Positions 11,982 through 23,631 of a stretch of 64,000 bases of DNA are shown here, piece after piece. The stretch's first letter is position 1, and each line of letters begins with the position of its first letter. The notes below the pieces were generated by a model, which worked only from the letters and a program-made list of their open reading frames with translations, searched no databases and was not told the origin of the DNA. The stretch lies in the NCBI GenBank assembly GCA_033439295.1, contig JAVTLE010000005.1:2406501-2470500 (forward strand), in the 5' to 3' direction. The DNA comes from Deuterostichococcus epilithicus. Taxonomy: Eukaryota > Chlorophyta > Trebouxiophyceae > Prasiolales > Stichococcaceae. Both the position numbers and the translations under genes were made by a program.

Positions 11982-14848
11982 ATGTGGCGTCTCTGCCGGG
12001 GCCGCCGCCAGGCATGCTGTTTCCTGGCTGCAAGCACAGCGAGCTTGCCGTTCGCTTGTAGGTCTGCTGTGATGCAGCTATACACAACAGGGACGACCAG
12101 CCATTGCTTGAGTTTCGTCGCTGCGTGCAGGCCCACCGGACGCTGAAGGCGTGACAACGGCGCACAAGCTGTTTGCCGTCGGCACATGGGTGGAGGATGT
12201 GCAGGTGAGGAGCATGCGCTTTCCAGGTCGGCTTCCGGGTGCCAGTGTAGCGGCCACTGCAGCGTACAGCCCACGTGCTGCCTGCAGGACGACTAGTGTC
12301 GGCGGCAGGGGAGGACAAGCAGACATCGATGCTCAACAGTCAATTCGACCATTATTCCGATCCGCCCTGTCTTTAAGGTCTCACCTCACACGTGAACGCA
12401 GGAGGAGCACTTGGCTGTGATGGGGCTGACGGTGCGCTCCGCAGAAGGCGCCGTGTTAGATGCGTCGCCGCAGCGGCTGGCCTCCTGGCGGCACCCTGGC
12501 CGGGTCACAGCACTGCAGGTGGGACGCGGGCCAGCTGCCAGCCATGTGACCTGCCCTGCGGCGCTAAGGACGCGACCTCGTGATCGAAAGCACTGCCGCA
12601 TATGGTCGTTGCGTTCCACCCCGTCACTTTCACAAGCACAAAGATTCTACTGTGCCTACTGTGCCTGACCGTCGCATGCATGGCGCGTCGGCCTTGACTG
12701 CAGGTCGCAGACTTTGGGGCCGGGGAGGTGGCCATCTTCAGCGGCGGCGCTTCGGGCGCCGTGTGCCGCCTATCGCTCGCTGTGCCGCTTGCACCCGGCG
12801 CCGGGCCTCAGGACATCCAGGCAGGGCACCCTTGGCTGTGGACGCTTGTGACTGCGTAGGGCAGCTGATCTTACATGCTCCACCTCAGCAGAGAAGTTGA
12901 AGCATGAGAACGTGCTCAGCTGATGATGCTGGTGCTGCCTGCTGCCAGGTCACACATGGCAGGTAAACACTTTCTTGCGGTCGAGCGTTCGCCCACTGAG
13001 GCAATCGGCCTCCTGCCGTGCAGCTGCGGAGCGGCGGCTTCGAGGGTGCTGACCTGCTGCCGTGGGCGCAGCTGCACAGCGGCCCGGTAACGGGGCTGGC
13101 GGCGCAGCGTGACACCGGTGAGCTGGCCACCTGCGGCCTGGATGGCCGCATCTTCCTGCTCCCAGCAACGGTGAGGCGCGGCGCGGCTGCATGCTTCAGG
13201 TGCACAAATCGCTGACGCTGCCGGCCCCGGTCCCCCGCGTGCCCACTGCGCAACACCAGCCAGACTCCTGGCTTTGGTCTCAACTCCAGTACCATGTGGT
13301 GCATGTGCATGGCCCGTTCGACCTTTTGATTGGGCCCGACCTCGCGCGTGCAGGCGGGCGCATCGACGGAGCCGCCGCAGCCGTTTGCCGACTGTGGGCG
13401 GTCGACGTCCTTCTGGGCGCTCGCCTGGTCCTCACCGCTGACCCTTGTGACGGCCGGCACCACAGGCACGTGGGCCGCACTCCTGCCCTAGTGCAGTTCT
13501 CGGCTAGTGAGATTGTCATTACTTGCTGTCATGTCTCGGACATTGCTTGCTGCCAGCACTGCTCGACTGTGTTTGTTTGTGTCATATTGCGCTTCCCTCT
13601 CACCGCCCTCATCCAGCTCTGCACACGAGTCAGTCGCCGCGTGGACAGGGGGCTTGGAGGTTTGGGACAAGCGATCGAGAGGGCGACCGGTGGCGCGCTC
13701 GCCTCTATCGTGGGGAGCCGCAGGCTGTGCTGCCTCAGACACCGCCCAGGTGGGTGCTCTCGGAGTGTTCACATGCCGAGCATGCCTTGCATGATCTACA
13801 AGCTTCTGCTGCAGCACGGTTGCACAGGGTCGCCTGTGCTGCAACATGCCACCCGGTGGCAGTTGGGGCGGCAGTGCATAGCTGCCGAGTCCTGTTCCGA
13901 TACTCTCTGGGATGTGCGTCAAGCATGGCTGGCGTGATGCGCCGTGCAGGGGTCCCTGCGGCGCATCCACAGCCTGGCGGTGCACCCGGCTCAGCCGCAT
14001 CTGGCGGTCAGCGGCGCTTCCGACGGCAGCCTGGCAATCTGGGACCTTCGCTTCGCCGACAACAGCCCGCCGCAACATGCAGCCCTGGACCAGCCCCACA
14101 TTGGCGCCGTCCTCAAAGTGTGACCGCAATCTGTCTGGCCGTTTCTTGCTGTCATCCGCTTTCAGTGAGGTTTTCTGGCAGAAGCTCCGCACAAATTGCT
14201 GCGCCTGACACAAACCCGAAAGCTGGTGCCGAGACCTTTCTAAGGGAACACTGCCCCGGGTTGGTGCATGCTCCGGGCAATCGCAGCTGAAATGCCATTG
14301 CCTGTTCAGGTGGAGTTTGACGCCAGCGACGCAACCAGCAGCGCAGCGGCTGCAGAGCCGAGGGTGCTGTTCTGCACGCAAGGCGGCATCCTGGGCGCGG
14401 CTGCGCCCGCCAGTGCTTCGCAGCCGCAGCCGCCGCAGCCCAAGCAGAACGGCTTTGGCAGCGGACCGGTGAGACGACAGTTCCAAGTGTTGGCGCGCTG
14501 CTGGTGTGCATGTCAATGCTCAGCTGCACCACCCCCTACAAAGGCGGCGAAATTGTCAGCACCTGTATTGACGACGCGCTGCGTTCATGCCATGTGTCTC
14601 ACAGAACCATCCTCCTGCTTTGAAGATGCGACTCGCAGGCTGCCACACAGGTCAGGCGCTACTGCCAGCCCTTTATGCACTGCCGCTGCTGCTCGCAGGG
14701 CCAACAACGGAGCTCTGCTGCGCCATGGCAGGCAGAGGTGCTGTACAGCGAGGATGCAGCCATCCTGTCGTTTGACGAGGCGGACGCGGACATATTGGCG
14801 GTCACCGAACAGGAGTGCCTGGTGTTCATGCAGCGCAGCGGGCTGTAA
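11982..14848 (+). CDS. NUP43: Nucleoporin NUP43, WD40 protein, about 407 aa
   Basis: WD40 beta-propeller resembling Nup43, a subunit of the Nup107-160 (Y) scaffold complex of the nuclear pore. Exons: 11982-12057 (tentative first exon, phase-compatible), 12131-12204, 12402-12518, 12704-12820, 13024-13170, 13354-13469, 13617-13749, 13950-14117, 14310-14468 and 14732-14848. The early strand KLFAVGTWVEDVQEEHLAVM matches the Nup43 pattern ATGSWDNEENxISLW. Later blades include LATCGLDGRIFLLP, FWALAWSSPLTLVTAGTTG and IHSLAVHPAQPHLAVSGASDGSLAIWDLRF, the last broken here only by my spacing of motifs and lying at 13.96-14.06 kb. The C-terminus ends in FDEADADILAVTEQECLVF. Predicted length is close to human Nup43 (380 aa). 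The intron after 12820 appears to use a GC donor. A different WD40 protein is possible, but blade order and length favour Nup43. Confidence 0.75.
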
Positions 14849-15327
14849 CATCGCCTGCTGATTTGATGTAGGTAGAGCTGCGCGTGATACTTGGTCGCTC
14901 TTGTTGAGATGCAAGTGGGTATCTGGTACAGCTCTGAGAACGTGAGACCATAGGTAGTGCTGCCGACAACATAGCAACGAGGCGAAGTTTCATGTGAGAT
15001 CGTGCACTTCGACTTGCCAGGCCTGCGCCCTTCAGTGCCTATGCATTAATACTCGAGACCAGGTAAACCTGCAATCTGCCATCTCTAATGTCGGAAATGA
15101 GCATAAAACGAAGGCCCCCTGAAAGATAGCTAGATGTGAGCGTTTTTTTACGCTGTCGATGGCCCAAACGGTCCACCCCACCAGCAGCCGCCCTTCCATC
15201 AAGTTCGGCTGTCGTGCATCGGCAGGGGCTGGAATCGTGGACGCTGCTGCGAAGCACTCATGCGCCACCACAGCACCTGCAAAAGGATTGAACAGGAGTG
15301 GATCCGCCATTTCTGCAGGCCCACCCC
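14849..15327. other. Convergent intergenic: NUP43 and PAM 3' regions
   Basis: About 480 bp between convergent stop codons. The NUP43 stop overlaps a TGTAA pentamer, the usual chlorophyte polyadenylation signal, though that position is probably too early to be the used site. The PAM 3' boundary is uncertain: an alternative frame stays open on the minus strand from 15421 to 15032. No other feature was seen. Confidence 0.4.
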
Positions 15328-18300
15328 CTAAAAGCCCCTGCTTCGCTGCAGGTGCTGCGTCACATTTTGCCTGCAGGACTTCAGTAAGGCCATAACAGCA
15401 TTTGACCAGGATGTACAGCAATGACAGGGCTGATATGGATATGCGAGCAGTGACGATGCCATCGGGCCAAGCAACCTATGATGCGGGGGGCGGCGGCCTC
15501 ACCGCAGCCACGGCTGCAAAGACGGCGGCAAATGGCAGGCCCATCAGCAGCAGGCGCGCGGCGGCGCCCCGCAGCCCGCCAAGGTCGTCGACTTCGTAGC
15601 GCGGCGGCTGCAGTCCCCAGCAGGGTGCAGCGGCCTTAGTAAGCGCGCCACCGCAACGGTGCGAGCGGCAAGTCTATGCGGACGCTGCCTGTGCGCACCT
15701 CTCGGATTGTCCTCGCATGCGAATTGCACGAGCCCCATGGCCAACGTGTTCCAAAGACACTGATGCGCTGGCGTGTCTGGGAGGTAGAGCACAGTAGTGC
15801 CTGGGCAACTGCTCGGAAGGGTCAACGCGCACGTCTCCAGGGTCCTGTGTCATGGAGACCAGTTCCTGCCCCTGCAGCGCCGCTTGCGTCTGGCCGCCCG
15901 CCTGCTGCTGGTGCGCCATGGCCGCAGCGGCGGCGGCGGCGGCGGCCTGCTTGGCTGCATCTGCTTTTGCCACTGCCTTGGCAGCCTGTGGGAAGACACA
16001 GCGGGCTTCGAAACCGACTGCCGTGGCCGTCCAAGGCGTCCCATCACGGAGCCGTTCTGAGCTCATGCAAATTAGCAGACGCCCTTGCAGACGACATGCA
16101 AGGGCCGGTGGAATGGCGTGCTTTGACATTGTCAGCATGGACGGTGAGCCTCTTGAGGTCCATGGTCACCCCACCTGGCCCCTCATGAGCGCCTCCGCTG
16201 CTGCCGTGTCCACCTCGCTCTGCGGCTGCAGCTCGCCTGCGTCCTCCCCTGCGCCGGACTGCTGCCCCGCCGCAGCCGCGGCCGCAGCCGCGGACGCAGC
16301 GGCAGCTTCGGCGGCGTTCGTGCCGCCGGCGACAGCGTCCTCCGGCTGCGATGCCTGTTGCTGCTGTGCTTCTGCTGCGTGCTGCCCCTCCGCCGCCGAT
16401 GCCTGCTGCACTGCCCCGTCAGTCGCTGCGGCGCCGCTGCCTGCCGCCTCCAGCGTGAGACCTGCGCAGCTCAGCACAGCTCGATCCTCAGAAGCCCCAA
16501 GGAACGATAGGCTTCTGAAGGTGGCGGCAAGAACCCCCTCTGCTTGCGACGCTGGCCGCTAGGGCGAGCGCCCACGAACAACCATCGAGAGCGGCGCACA
16601 ATGTGTACAGCCAGCCTCAGTCCTGTCAAGCAGCACGGCAGATCAAAGAATCAGCGGTTGGCCTCGATGCAAGCCCCTGCACACAAACTCTGCAGGCGAC
16701 CGCACCGTCAGGCAGCAGGATGTACTTGCGCAGGGAGCTGCCGGAGGGCGCGGTCTCGGAAATGTAGACCGCCAGAGCGCGCTCCCCGGGCCCCGTGACC
16801 TCCAGCGGCGCGGCCGTCAGCGCCAGGTCGTGCGGCGACGACACGCCGTTCACCTCCCACTTGCGCTCCAATGCGGGGGCGCCTGCGTACACGCAGCAGT
16901 GCCATACGCTTTTTCCTCGAACAGTTTTCTCTTCGAACCTGCACTGAAGTGAAATAAGCACACACAGGTGCAGCCACACCTGCTGCCACCTTGAAGTTTG
17001 GAAATGCACCCAGGTGAGACACACCATACCTCAATCAGGCGATTGCAGCCTGGAACCGACAGGGTTGCAACCCCTGCAGACCCCGCGCCTCGGCACACAG
17101 CGCACCTTGGAAGCTGAGCAGCAGCAGCCAGACGCGGTTGGTCTCGCGCTGCCAGCACAGCGCCAGCAGCGACCCGTAGGGCCCCGCTGTCAGGCCGTAC
17201 ACTGGGCCGAACTCCTTCAGGTCCATGGTAGCCTCCGGGCCAGCACCCGTCGGCCCCAGGTCCGCCGGCTGCATGCCGTCAGGCTGCTGCTCGCCACCGT
17301 CTTCCTCGCCAGCATCGCCGTCCTCTGCAGCGCCGGCATCGCCCTCTGCATGATCGCCGGCGTCTGCGTCGCCGGCAGCTGCGGCGTCCGCTCCTGTGCT
17401 GCCGGCGTCAGCTGCATCGCCAGCGCCCGCTGCATCGCCGGCGCCGGCTGCCACGGCATCCGCGCCGCTGCTGGAGGCGTCGACTCCGCCGACGCNTCCA
17501 GCGCCGCTGCCGCCTGCATCTGCTGTGCCGCCCGGCGCTGGGTCCGCGGCAGGGTCCACGCCGGCCGCCGGGGCCGTTTGCTCCTGCAGGATCTGACGCC
17601 GCCGCCGGCCGCCCATCCCGGCACTGCGACTGCCAATTACCTCTCTTGCCGCTGCTACCGCCGATGCTGACACTGCTGCCACCGGCAGCTGGTTCAGCAG
17701 CATGCGCCGCCGCTGCGAGCGCAGCCGGTTCTTGGCGTCGGCGTCCGAGGGCGCCGGCCGCCGCTCGGCGGCAAAGCGGAAGCGATGCACAGCGGCGGTC
17801 TCGCGGTCCGCGACATACAGCGCCGATTTGCAGTCATCGATGACCAGGCCGTGTGGGACCTCCAGCTGCCCCTGCGACAGTGAATGCGGGTGCACGTACA
17901 TTAGCGCTGCTATATCGCACTGGAGGCATTCAGCTGCCTCTCGTACCGCGGTTCAAACACTAAGGTCTAATAGCAGGGCGGAGCGCGACAGGCCAAGCAC
18001 TTGCAAAGAAAGAACGAGCAGGCCGGCAAGATGAGCCCGGCCAGTGCTCGGAGGCGACGCTGTGTGTTGTAAGGGTTTTCTCCCGCACCTCTTCGAGCTT
18101 GTACTCGCGGACAAAGGTGCCGTCAGCAGCGTACTGCATGACCCGCGCATTGCAGTAGCCGTCCGCCACAAACATGTCGCCTGCCCTCGAGAACGCCACC
18201 TGCAGACAATCCCGACCCAATCTCCCCGGCATGCGCGCAGCAGATGCCTGGCAACGCGATCGAAGCTACAGTCCCCTTCAGGAGCCGCTGCAGGCTGCTC

Positions 18301-21300
18301 AGGCCACAGATTGAGTTCCTGCAGACCCAGTACCAGGATGCACCCCCACTGCCGTTCAAGCCGGGGGTCCGCTGACGGCTGCCCACCGCTGTGGGCTTGC
18401 ACAGGTGCGCGGCGTCGTGCCCCGGCTGCAGCGCCTGCCCGATTGCCAGCAGCTGGTTGCCGTCCACGTCGAACTTGAGCGCCTGGTGCAGCCCCACGTC
18501 CGTGACCCAGATGGCGCCGGTCGCGGCCTCCACGGCGATGGAGTGCGGCATCACCAGCTTGCCCGCGCCCCAGGACCTGCGAGCGGCAGGTAGCAGGCGG
18601 CTGGCCAATCATGCCACCAATTGCTCGACAGCTCGGAACCGCATCCCGAGGCACATGCTGTTGCCGGGCCAAGCCCCCGGCGACCCCCTTCAGTCTGCCG
18701 GCCCCACCCCCCGCGGCACACTGCTGGACGGTTCGGCTGCCTCTCTGCCCCGTGCGCACTGCGCGGCACGCTGCTCGTGCAGTCCGTCCGCACACCAGCC
18801 GCGGCGCGCCGCTCGCCGCACCTGAGCACGGCACCGGTGTCCTTGGCCAGCTGCAGCACGGTGGCCTCCGGGATGGGCGACTCGTCGGCCACGCGCTCGA
18901 AGGCGCTGGCGTCAGTGAAGGTGTCGCGCGCCCAGACACGCCCCGCGCGGTGCAGCACCCACAGCGTGTCTGTCTCCACGCCCGCCGCCACGCCTGCGCC
19001 GCCGGGTGCCCACACTGACGCGGAGGGAATTTTCCCCAGCAGCCTCATCAGTCCGAGTGCTCCAGCGTCCTCCGCACTCACGCCTCATCAAGTAAAACCC
19101 TGGCGCACCCGAGACCTGGCCGAGCGTGGCAGGCCCGCTGGGGGGCGGCTGCCATCGCGCCGGCGACTCGGGGACCAGCTGCGCCTGTGCCGGCACGCCG
19201 CCCGGCCCGCCCAGATGCACGTCCTCGTAGCTGTTGCACGGCAGCGCAGGACCGGTGGCGTCAGACGGACTTTTCTGATGTCGGTCTGTTGGTTGACGGC
19301 TTGGCACGGCAGCGGCAACTCTCATCCAAGCCGAAGGATCTGCATGCATATCATGCGGCCACGAGCAGCTTTCGTGGAGCTCTGCAGCAAAATTGTGTCA
19401 GAATCAGATGCTCGGAAAAATTGGGCAACTTCTGTAGACACAAAAGGACACAGCAATCAATGCACTCGCCTGTTGCCGCAGGACATGAAGTATGGGATCT
19501 CCGAGGTGACCATCATGTACATGTTGCACATCTCGTTCTGCGCAGCCAGCCGGTGCCAATAGTCTGCTTTGCTCACTCTCGTTGTGCAGCACTGCTGATG
19601 TAGGGCAAAACGCAGGATGTTGCTGCCGATTTGTCGCTCGAAGCCTTTGCAGTGGCGCTGAAACTCTCGATGTGACATGAGCTCCTGTGTGGTCACCTGG
19701 GAGCCGCTGCCGGCCATTGTGGCTGTTTCACGCTCCGTTGAGTTGAAGTCGCACGTGACCGTCAGGGGGTCGCCCGGCAGGAAGCGCAGGCCCTGCAGTC
19801 AGACACGGCCGCTTCCTGTGTGATGTGACATCCAAGCTCCAGACGCAGGGTGGACAGCCAGGAGAAAGCCACAGCTTGGGGTGCTTCCTGCTTGAGCGCT
19901 GTTAAACACTTGACTTCAGCTCCCGCAGGCGCAGTTGTGAAAGCAAGATCACATACGTCATGACCTCCAGCGACAGCTGCCTTCCCACCTGGGTGACAGG
20001 GTAGAAGCCCTGAGGCTCCTGAGGGTCCTGAGCCACTAAGCGCTGCGGTTCGCCGCCCAGGCCGTACGCCGGCCGCTCCATGTAGATGGATCTGGAGGCA
20101 AGGGGAAGATGTCTGGACGCGCAACATGCTGTAGTTGGCATGGCGGTTGCTCCAGCAGAGCTGCATAAGCTGCAATAGCTCACAGAGAGGTGCACTGCAC
20201 AGAGGCGAGGGGTGAGTGTTTTGTTGTGTTGCACAACCCAGTTGCTGGCCTCAGGCCGGCCCTGGGGAACATTCCCTGCTCACCTGCCGAGCGCATGGGC
20301 GTGCACACGGAAGGCGAAGCCCGTGAGCGGCTGGAAGCCGCTGTAGCAGCAGGAGTTGGGCACCAGATGCGACGGCAGGCCCGGGGGCACCATGAAGCCC
20401 ACTGCGTACGTCATCATGCCCGCGCTCATCGGCTGCGGCGCGCGCGTCAGCTTGAGGCGCACGCCGGTGTGGTCCCCCTCCGGCCGCACGATCTGGTAGT
20501 GCACCTGCATCGGGGAGCACACGGCAACATCTCGGCACGCCGCGCCGCCGCGCAGCGGGCCACAGTGGCTACCACAGCCAGGCAACCGTATGCCACTTGC
20601 AGACCCTCGTGCGCCTGCCCCTGCTCATGGCCTCTCCAAATATCCGGCGAAAACCTGGTGTGTGCCGTACAAATGGGCGAGGCACCCCGCATCCATGCGC
20701 CGCTCTCGACCGTGCACCCTGGAGCATCGAGGGCAGCAGAACAGGCGTGATGCGCCGGCCCCCGTGCGCACCTGCAGGACCGCCGTGCGGATGCCGGTGC
20801 GAGGCCCCACGGAAAAGCCCGCACCCAGCGGCAGGTGCATGCCTGGTGCATCACGGCCCCACCCGTACATGACCTGCTCGCCGTGAGAGATGGTGTTCTC
20901 GGGCCCCGCACCGCAGGCGCTGCGCATGTGGCACTCCCACACCGGCTCCTGGCTGGCAGGCGCCTCGCAGCCTGCGTCGTGGTGTGGTTGCACGCTCAGC
21001 AGCGCATCAACGCACAGGCTTGGACCTGGCGAACACCCTGGACTCTGTGAGCTGGTGAGTGCCCGCAGGCCGTATATGACAGCATGGACAATGCATGTCC
21101 TGAAAAGCGCACCGAAGAGCAGCATGTGGTGCGCAATCTCCTGCTTGGCCAGTGGCTCGATGCCGACCAGCTTCAGCGGCTCATCCGGCAGCGGGACCGC
21201 AGTGCAGAGGTATGCGTCCACAAAGTCGACCTTGTGGTCGGGCATGCGGGCCTCTATGTATTGCACGTTCGGGTCCTCCGCTTCCGGAGCCTGTGCCCAG

Positions 21301-21353
21301 GCCGACTGCGCACAGCACCCGAGCAGGGCAACAACCAGCCAGACCTTCATCAT
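15328..21353 (-). CDS. PAM: Bifunctional peptidylglycine alpha-amidating monooxygenase (PHM + PAL), membrane-anchored
   Basis: Converts C-terminal glycine-extended peptides to amidated peptides: PHM hydroxylates with copper, O2 and ascorbate, then PAL cleaves. The ATG at 21353 starts a signal peptide (MMKVWLVVALLGCCAQSAWA). PHM exons are 21353-21113, 20971-20772, 20504-20284, 20091-19953, 19792-19697 and 19537-about 19470. All copper ligands are visible: HH in AHHMLLFG, H in LQVHYQ, HxH in FRVHAHALG, Met in NEMCNMYMM. PAL exons run from about 19.27 to 16.7 kb (18576-18387, 18199-18089, 17871-17106, 16882-16706 are certain). They keep the zinc histidines in MPHSIAVE, VPHGLVID and SPHDLALT, the Tyr of DGYCNARV and the Arg of LHRAGRVW. 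Exons 16461-16175 and 15985-15833 are Ala/Gln-rich. Exon 15607-15503 encodes a hydrophobic anchor (LLLMGLPFAAVFAAVAA). The last exon and stop are uncertain. Confidence 0.93.
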
Positions 21354-21647
21354 TGAACTAAGAGCTGGTCTTGATGAAGAGGCGCTGCCTGTGCTCCACC
21401 CTCCCCTTTAGATGGCAAGACTCGCCCTCGAAACCTCAAGCGTTTTGGAACTCGCAGCATGCCTCCAAGAAAATGCTGCAAATAAAACGTCCCAAATGCT
21501 GCCGATAATGTCGATGATGCGTGCAAAATTGTCGAGAGCCGCTGTACTGTGTGATGCGAGACTGTACAGGTGGCAGCCAAACCCTTCCGGATCTCCAAGG
21601 AGTTTCACAGCTGAGATTTGGAGCATATTTCCGTCCCAAACCCAAGC

Positions 21648-23175
21648 TTACATCGGTGCGTGCAGCTGACCGGTGACTACGATAACTGCACGCCCGCTGA
21701 CGCGCACGCGGCCCTCTACATCGTCGGCCAGCACCGTCAGCTCGCCGCCGCGGTCCGAGCACTGCCGCACCGCCATGGCTGTGCGCTTGCCCAGAGCCTT
21801 GGCCCAGTATGGGCCGGCGACGGCGTACGACGACCCTGCACGTCGACGAAGCGCGGCTTTTGACATGCACAGAGGGAACGCACATGCTCCAGTCGCTTGA
21901 AATGGTCAGACTCGGCAGGCGCCGTCCACATGCGGGCTTCAAACGGCTCACCCGTGACAGGGTCCTCCCAGTCAAGCGTCCACGGCGCCCAGAAGCGCAG
22001 CAGGAAGTCGTGCTGCTCATCGTCGTCTGCGTTACATAGACACATGTGCAGGCACCCTCCGTCAAAATGTTGCCGGATCCTCACCCCGCCTGAGAACAAG
22101 GGGTAACGAAGCATGACTTGCTACGAACCCTGGACCACGGTCCCTGCTTGCGACATGGGTGTCACGACGACAGTGGCGGTGTGATCAGTCACCCCAGCCA
22201 CCAGCAAGAGGGCAAGCGGTCAGGCACCTGCTGTGGTCGTCACGAGGATGCCAAAAACTGGCTCTGGACCCTTCTGGAGGGAGCGCAGCGCATGGACATT
22301 GGGCGTTATTGCCTCCAGGTGTCGCCTGCTGCCCGACGCCAGCCGGATAAGCAGGTACCCCAGCTCAGCGTTGAACCCCACGTCCGACACCGCAGCGTCG
22401 CCGACCACTGCCTGCACGTGCAAGCGCCGTGCTCAGCCGCACCTCTTTCTGGCGTTGATCGCTGCAGGGCGCGACGGTACCCGGCCGTGCGTGGCTTGGG
22501 TGCAGTACTCCAGCAATTCTGCGCTAGCTCGGATGCACACGGCACGTCATGCGTGGGGATGTGCACGCGCTCGTCTCGCTGCTGTCTGGCGCCTACCTTG
22601 ACAAGTTCAGAGTCTGGCGCGACGCTAGGCGGCAGCGTGTCCTGAGGCGGCCGAAAGGGCATGTCTAGCTGCAGCACCGGCTGCTCACCCCCATTGAGGC
22701 GCCTCACAACTAGCTGGCCGCTGTGGACCGTGTCAAACAGCAGCGCGTCCGCCGGGTTGCCCTGCCCTGCGTGCAATATGTGGGCAACACGCATGAGAGT
22801 GCGAAGCTGCTGCAATGAACGAACGTGGACCGGCGCGGGAGACGCGCATGGATCTTGATCGAGTCACGGCGTGGCACCTTGCATGAGCGCAGCGGCTGAC
22901 GCAACAGTCGCGTGGCCGCAGAGCTTGACCTCCGAGTCGGGGGTGAACCACCTCAGGCGGTACCGCTGCGCAGTCTTGAATACCTCATCGCCACCGCCCG
23001 AATGCGGCTCGCCCGTGTCCGTCAGAGGCTCCAGGAACGCGGTCTCTGACAGGTTCATTTCTGCTGCGATCTGCTGCCTGAGCTGGTCTTCGACTACTGC
23101 GCCCGCCGGCACCAGCACAACCGCTGCGGGGTTGCCGCCGAAGGGCACATCAGTGAAAGCATCGACCTGCGACAT
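21648..23175 (-). CDS. PhzF-family isomerase-like protein, 304 aa
   Basis: Member of the PhzF/diaminopimelate-epimerase-fold family, cofactor-independent isomerases of mostly unknown substrate in eukaryotes. Exons in phase: 23175-22878, 22766-22597, 22411-22228, 22026-21952 and 21835-21648. Diagnostic motifs are VDAFTDVPFGGNPAAVVL at the N-terminus, NLSETAFLEP carrying the catalytic Glu, RWFTPDSEVKLCGHATVAS, EDPVTG (PhzF DPVTGSAH site), and the closing CSDRGGELTVLADDVEGRV and RVSGRAVIVV. The length is normal for the family (about 280-300). It is transcribed in the same direction as PAM, 294 bp upstream of the PAM ATG, and divergently from GALE. Five exons with ordinary splice sites and local codon use argue against recent bacterial transfer. 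The substrate cannot be inferred. Confidence 0.92.
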
Positions 23176-23631
23176 GCATGCCGCGTCTCGGGTTGCTCTG
23201 GTGGGGAGGATACATGACAGCGAGACGGTGCATCAGGAAGCATTGATTTAACTTGAAGTCTGAGCAGTGGAATGCACCTGATACAGAGTGAGGCTCTGCT
23301 TGGATCCCGCCATTGTGACGATTTGCGCGGATGTCTGCTACAGTTGTTTAATGTTGCTTTTGCACAGCAGTCGTGTATTGCAGCTTGCAGCTGCGCAAGG
23401 CCGAGCAGTTGCGTAATCTGGCTCGCACATTGTGCAGACCCCCTTGTACTTGCAGATGTGCAATCGTGCACCGCGCCTCGCCAGCCGACCTTTCACGTGC
23501 AAAAGCAGGTCCGCACTCTGCATATCCACTCTCATCGCTGAGTGCGCAGTCACAGGTTGCCACAGACTCTGCAAGCGGCCGGAATTCCCAGATTCTGCCG
23601 CAAACTCACAGCTGAGGTGCAGTGGGCAAGC
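23176..23631. promoter_or_regulatory. Bidirectional intergenic between PhzF-like gene and GALE
   Basis: Only 456 bp lie between the two divergent start codons (23175 minus, 23632 plus), so the 5' UTRs and promoters of both genes must share this interval. No TATA box or known element was confidently identified. Confidence 0.6.

Noticed and set aside
21648-23175. PhzF gene as a recent bacterial transfer
   Set aside because: It has five exons, normal splice sites and local base composition; PhzF homologues are widespread in eukaryotes.
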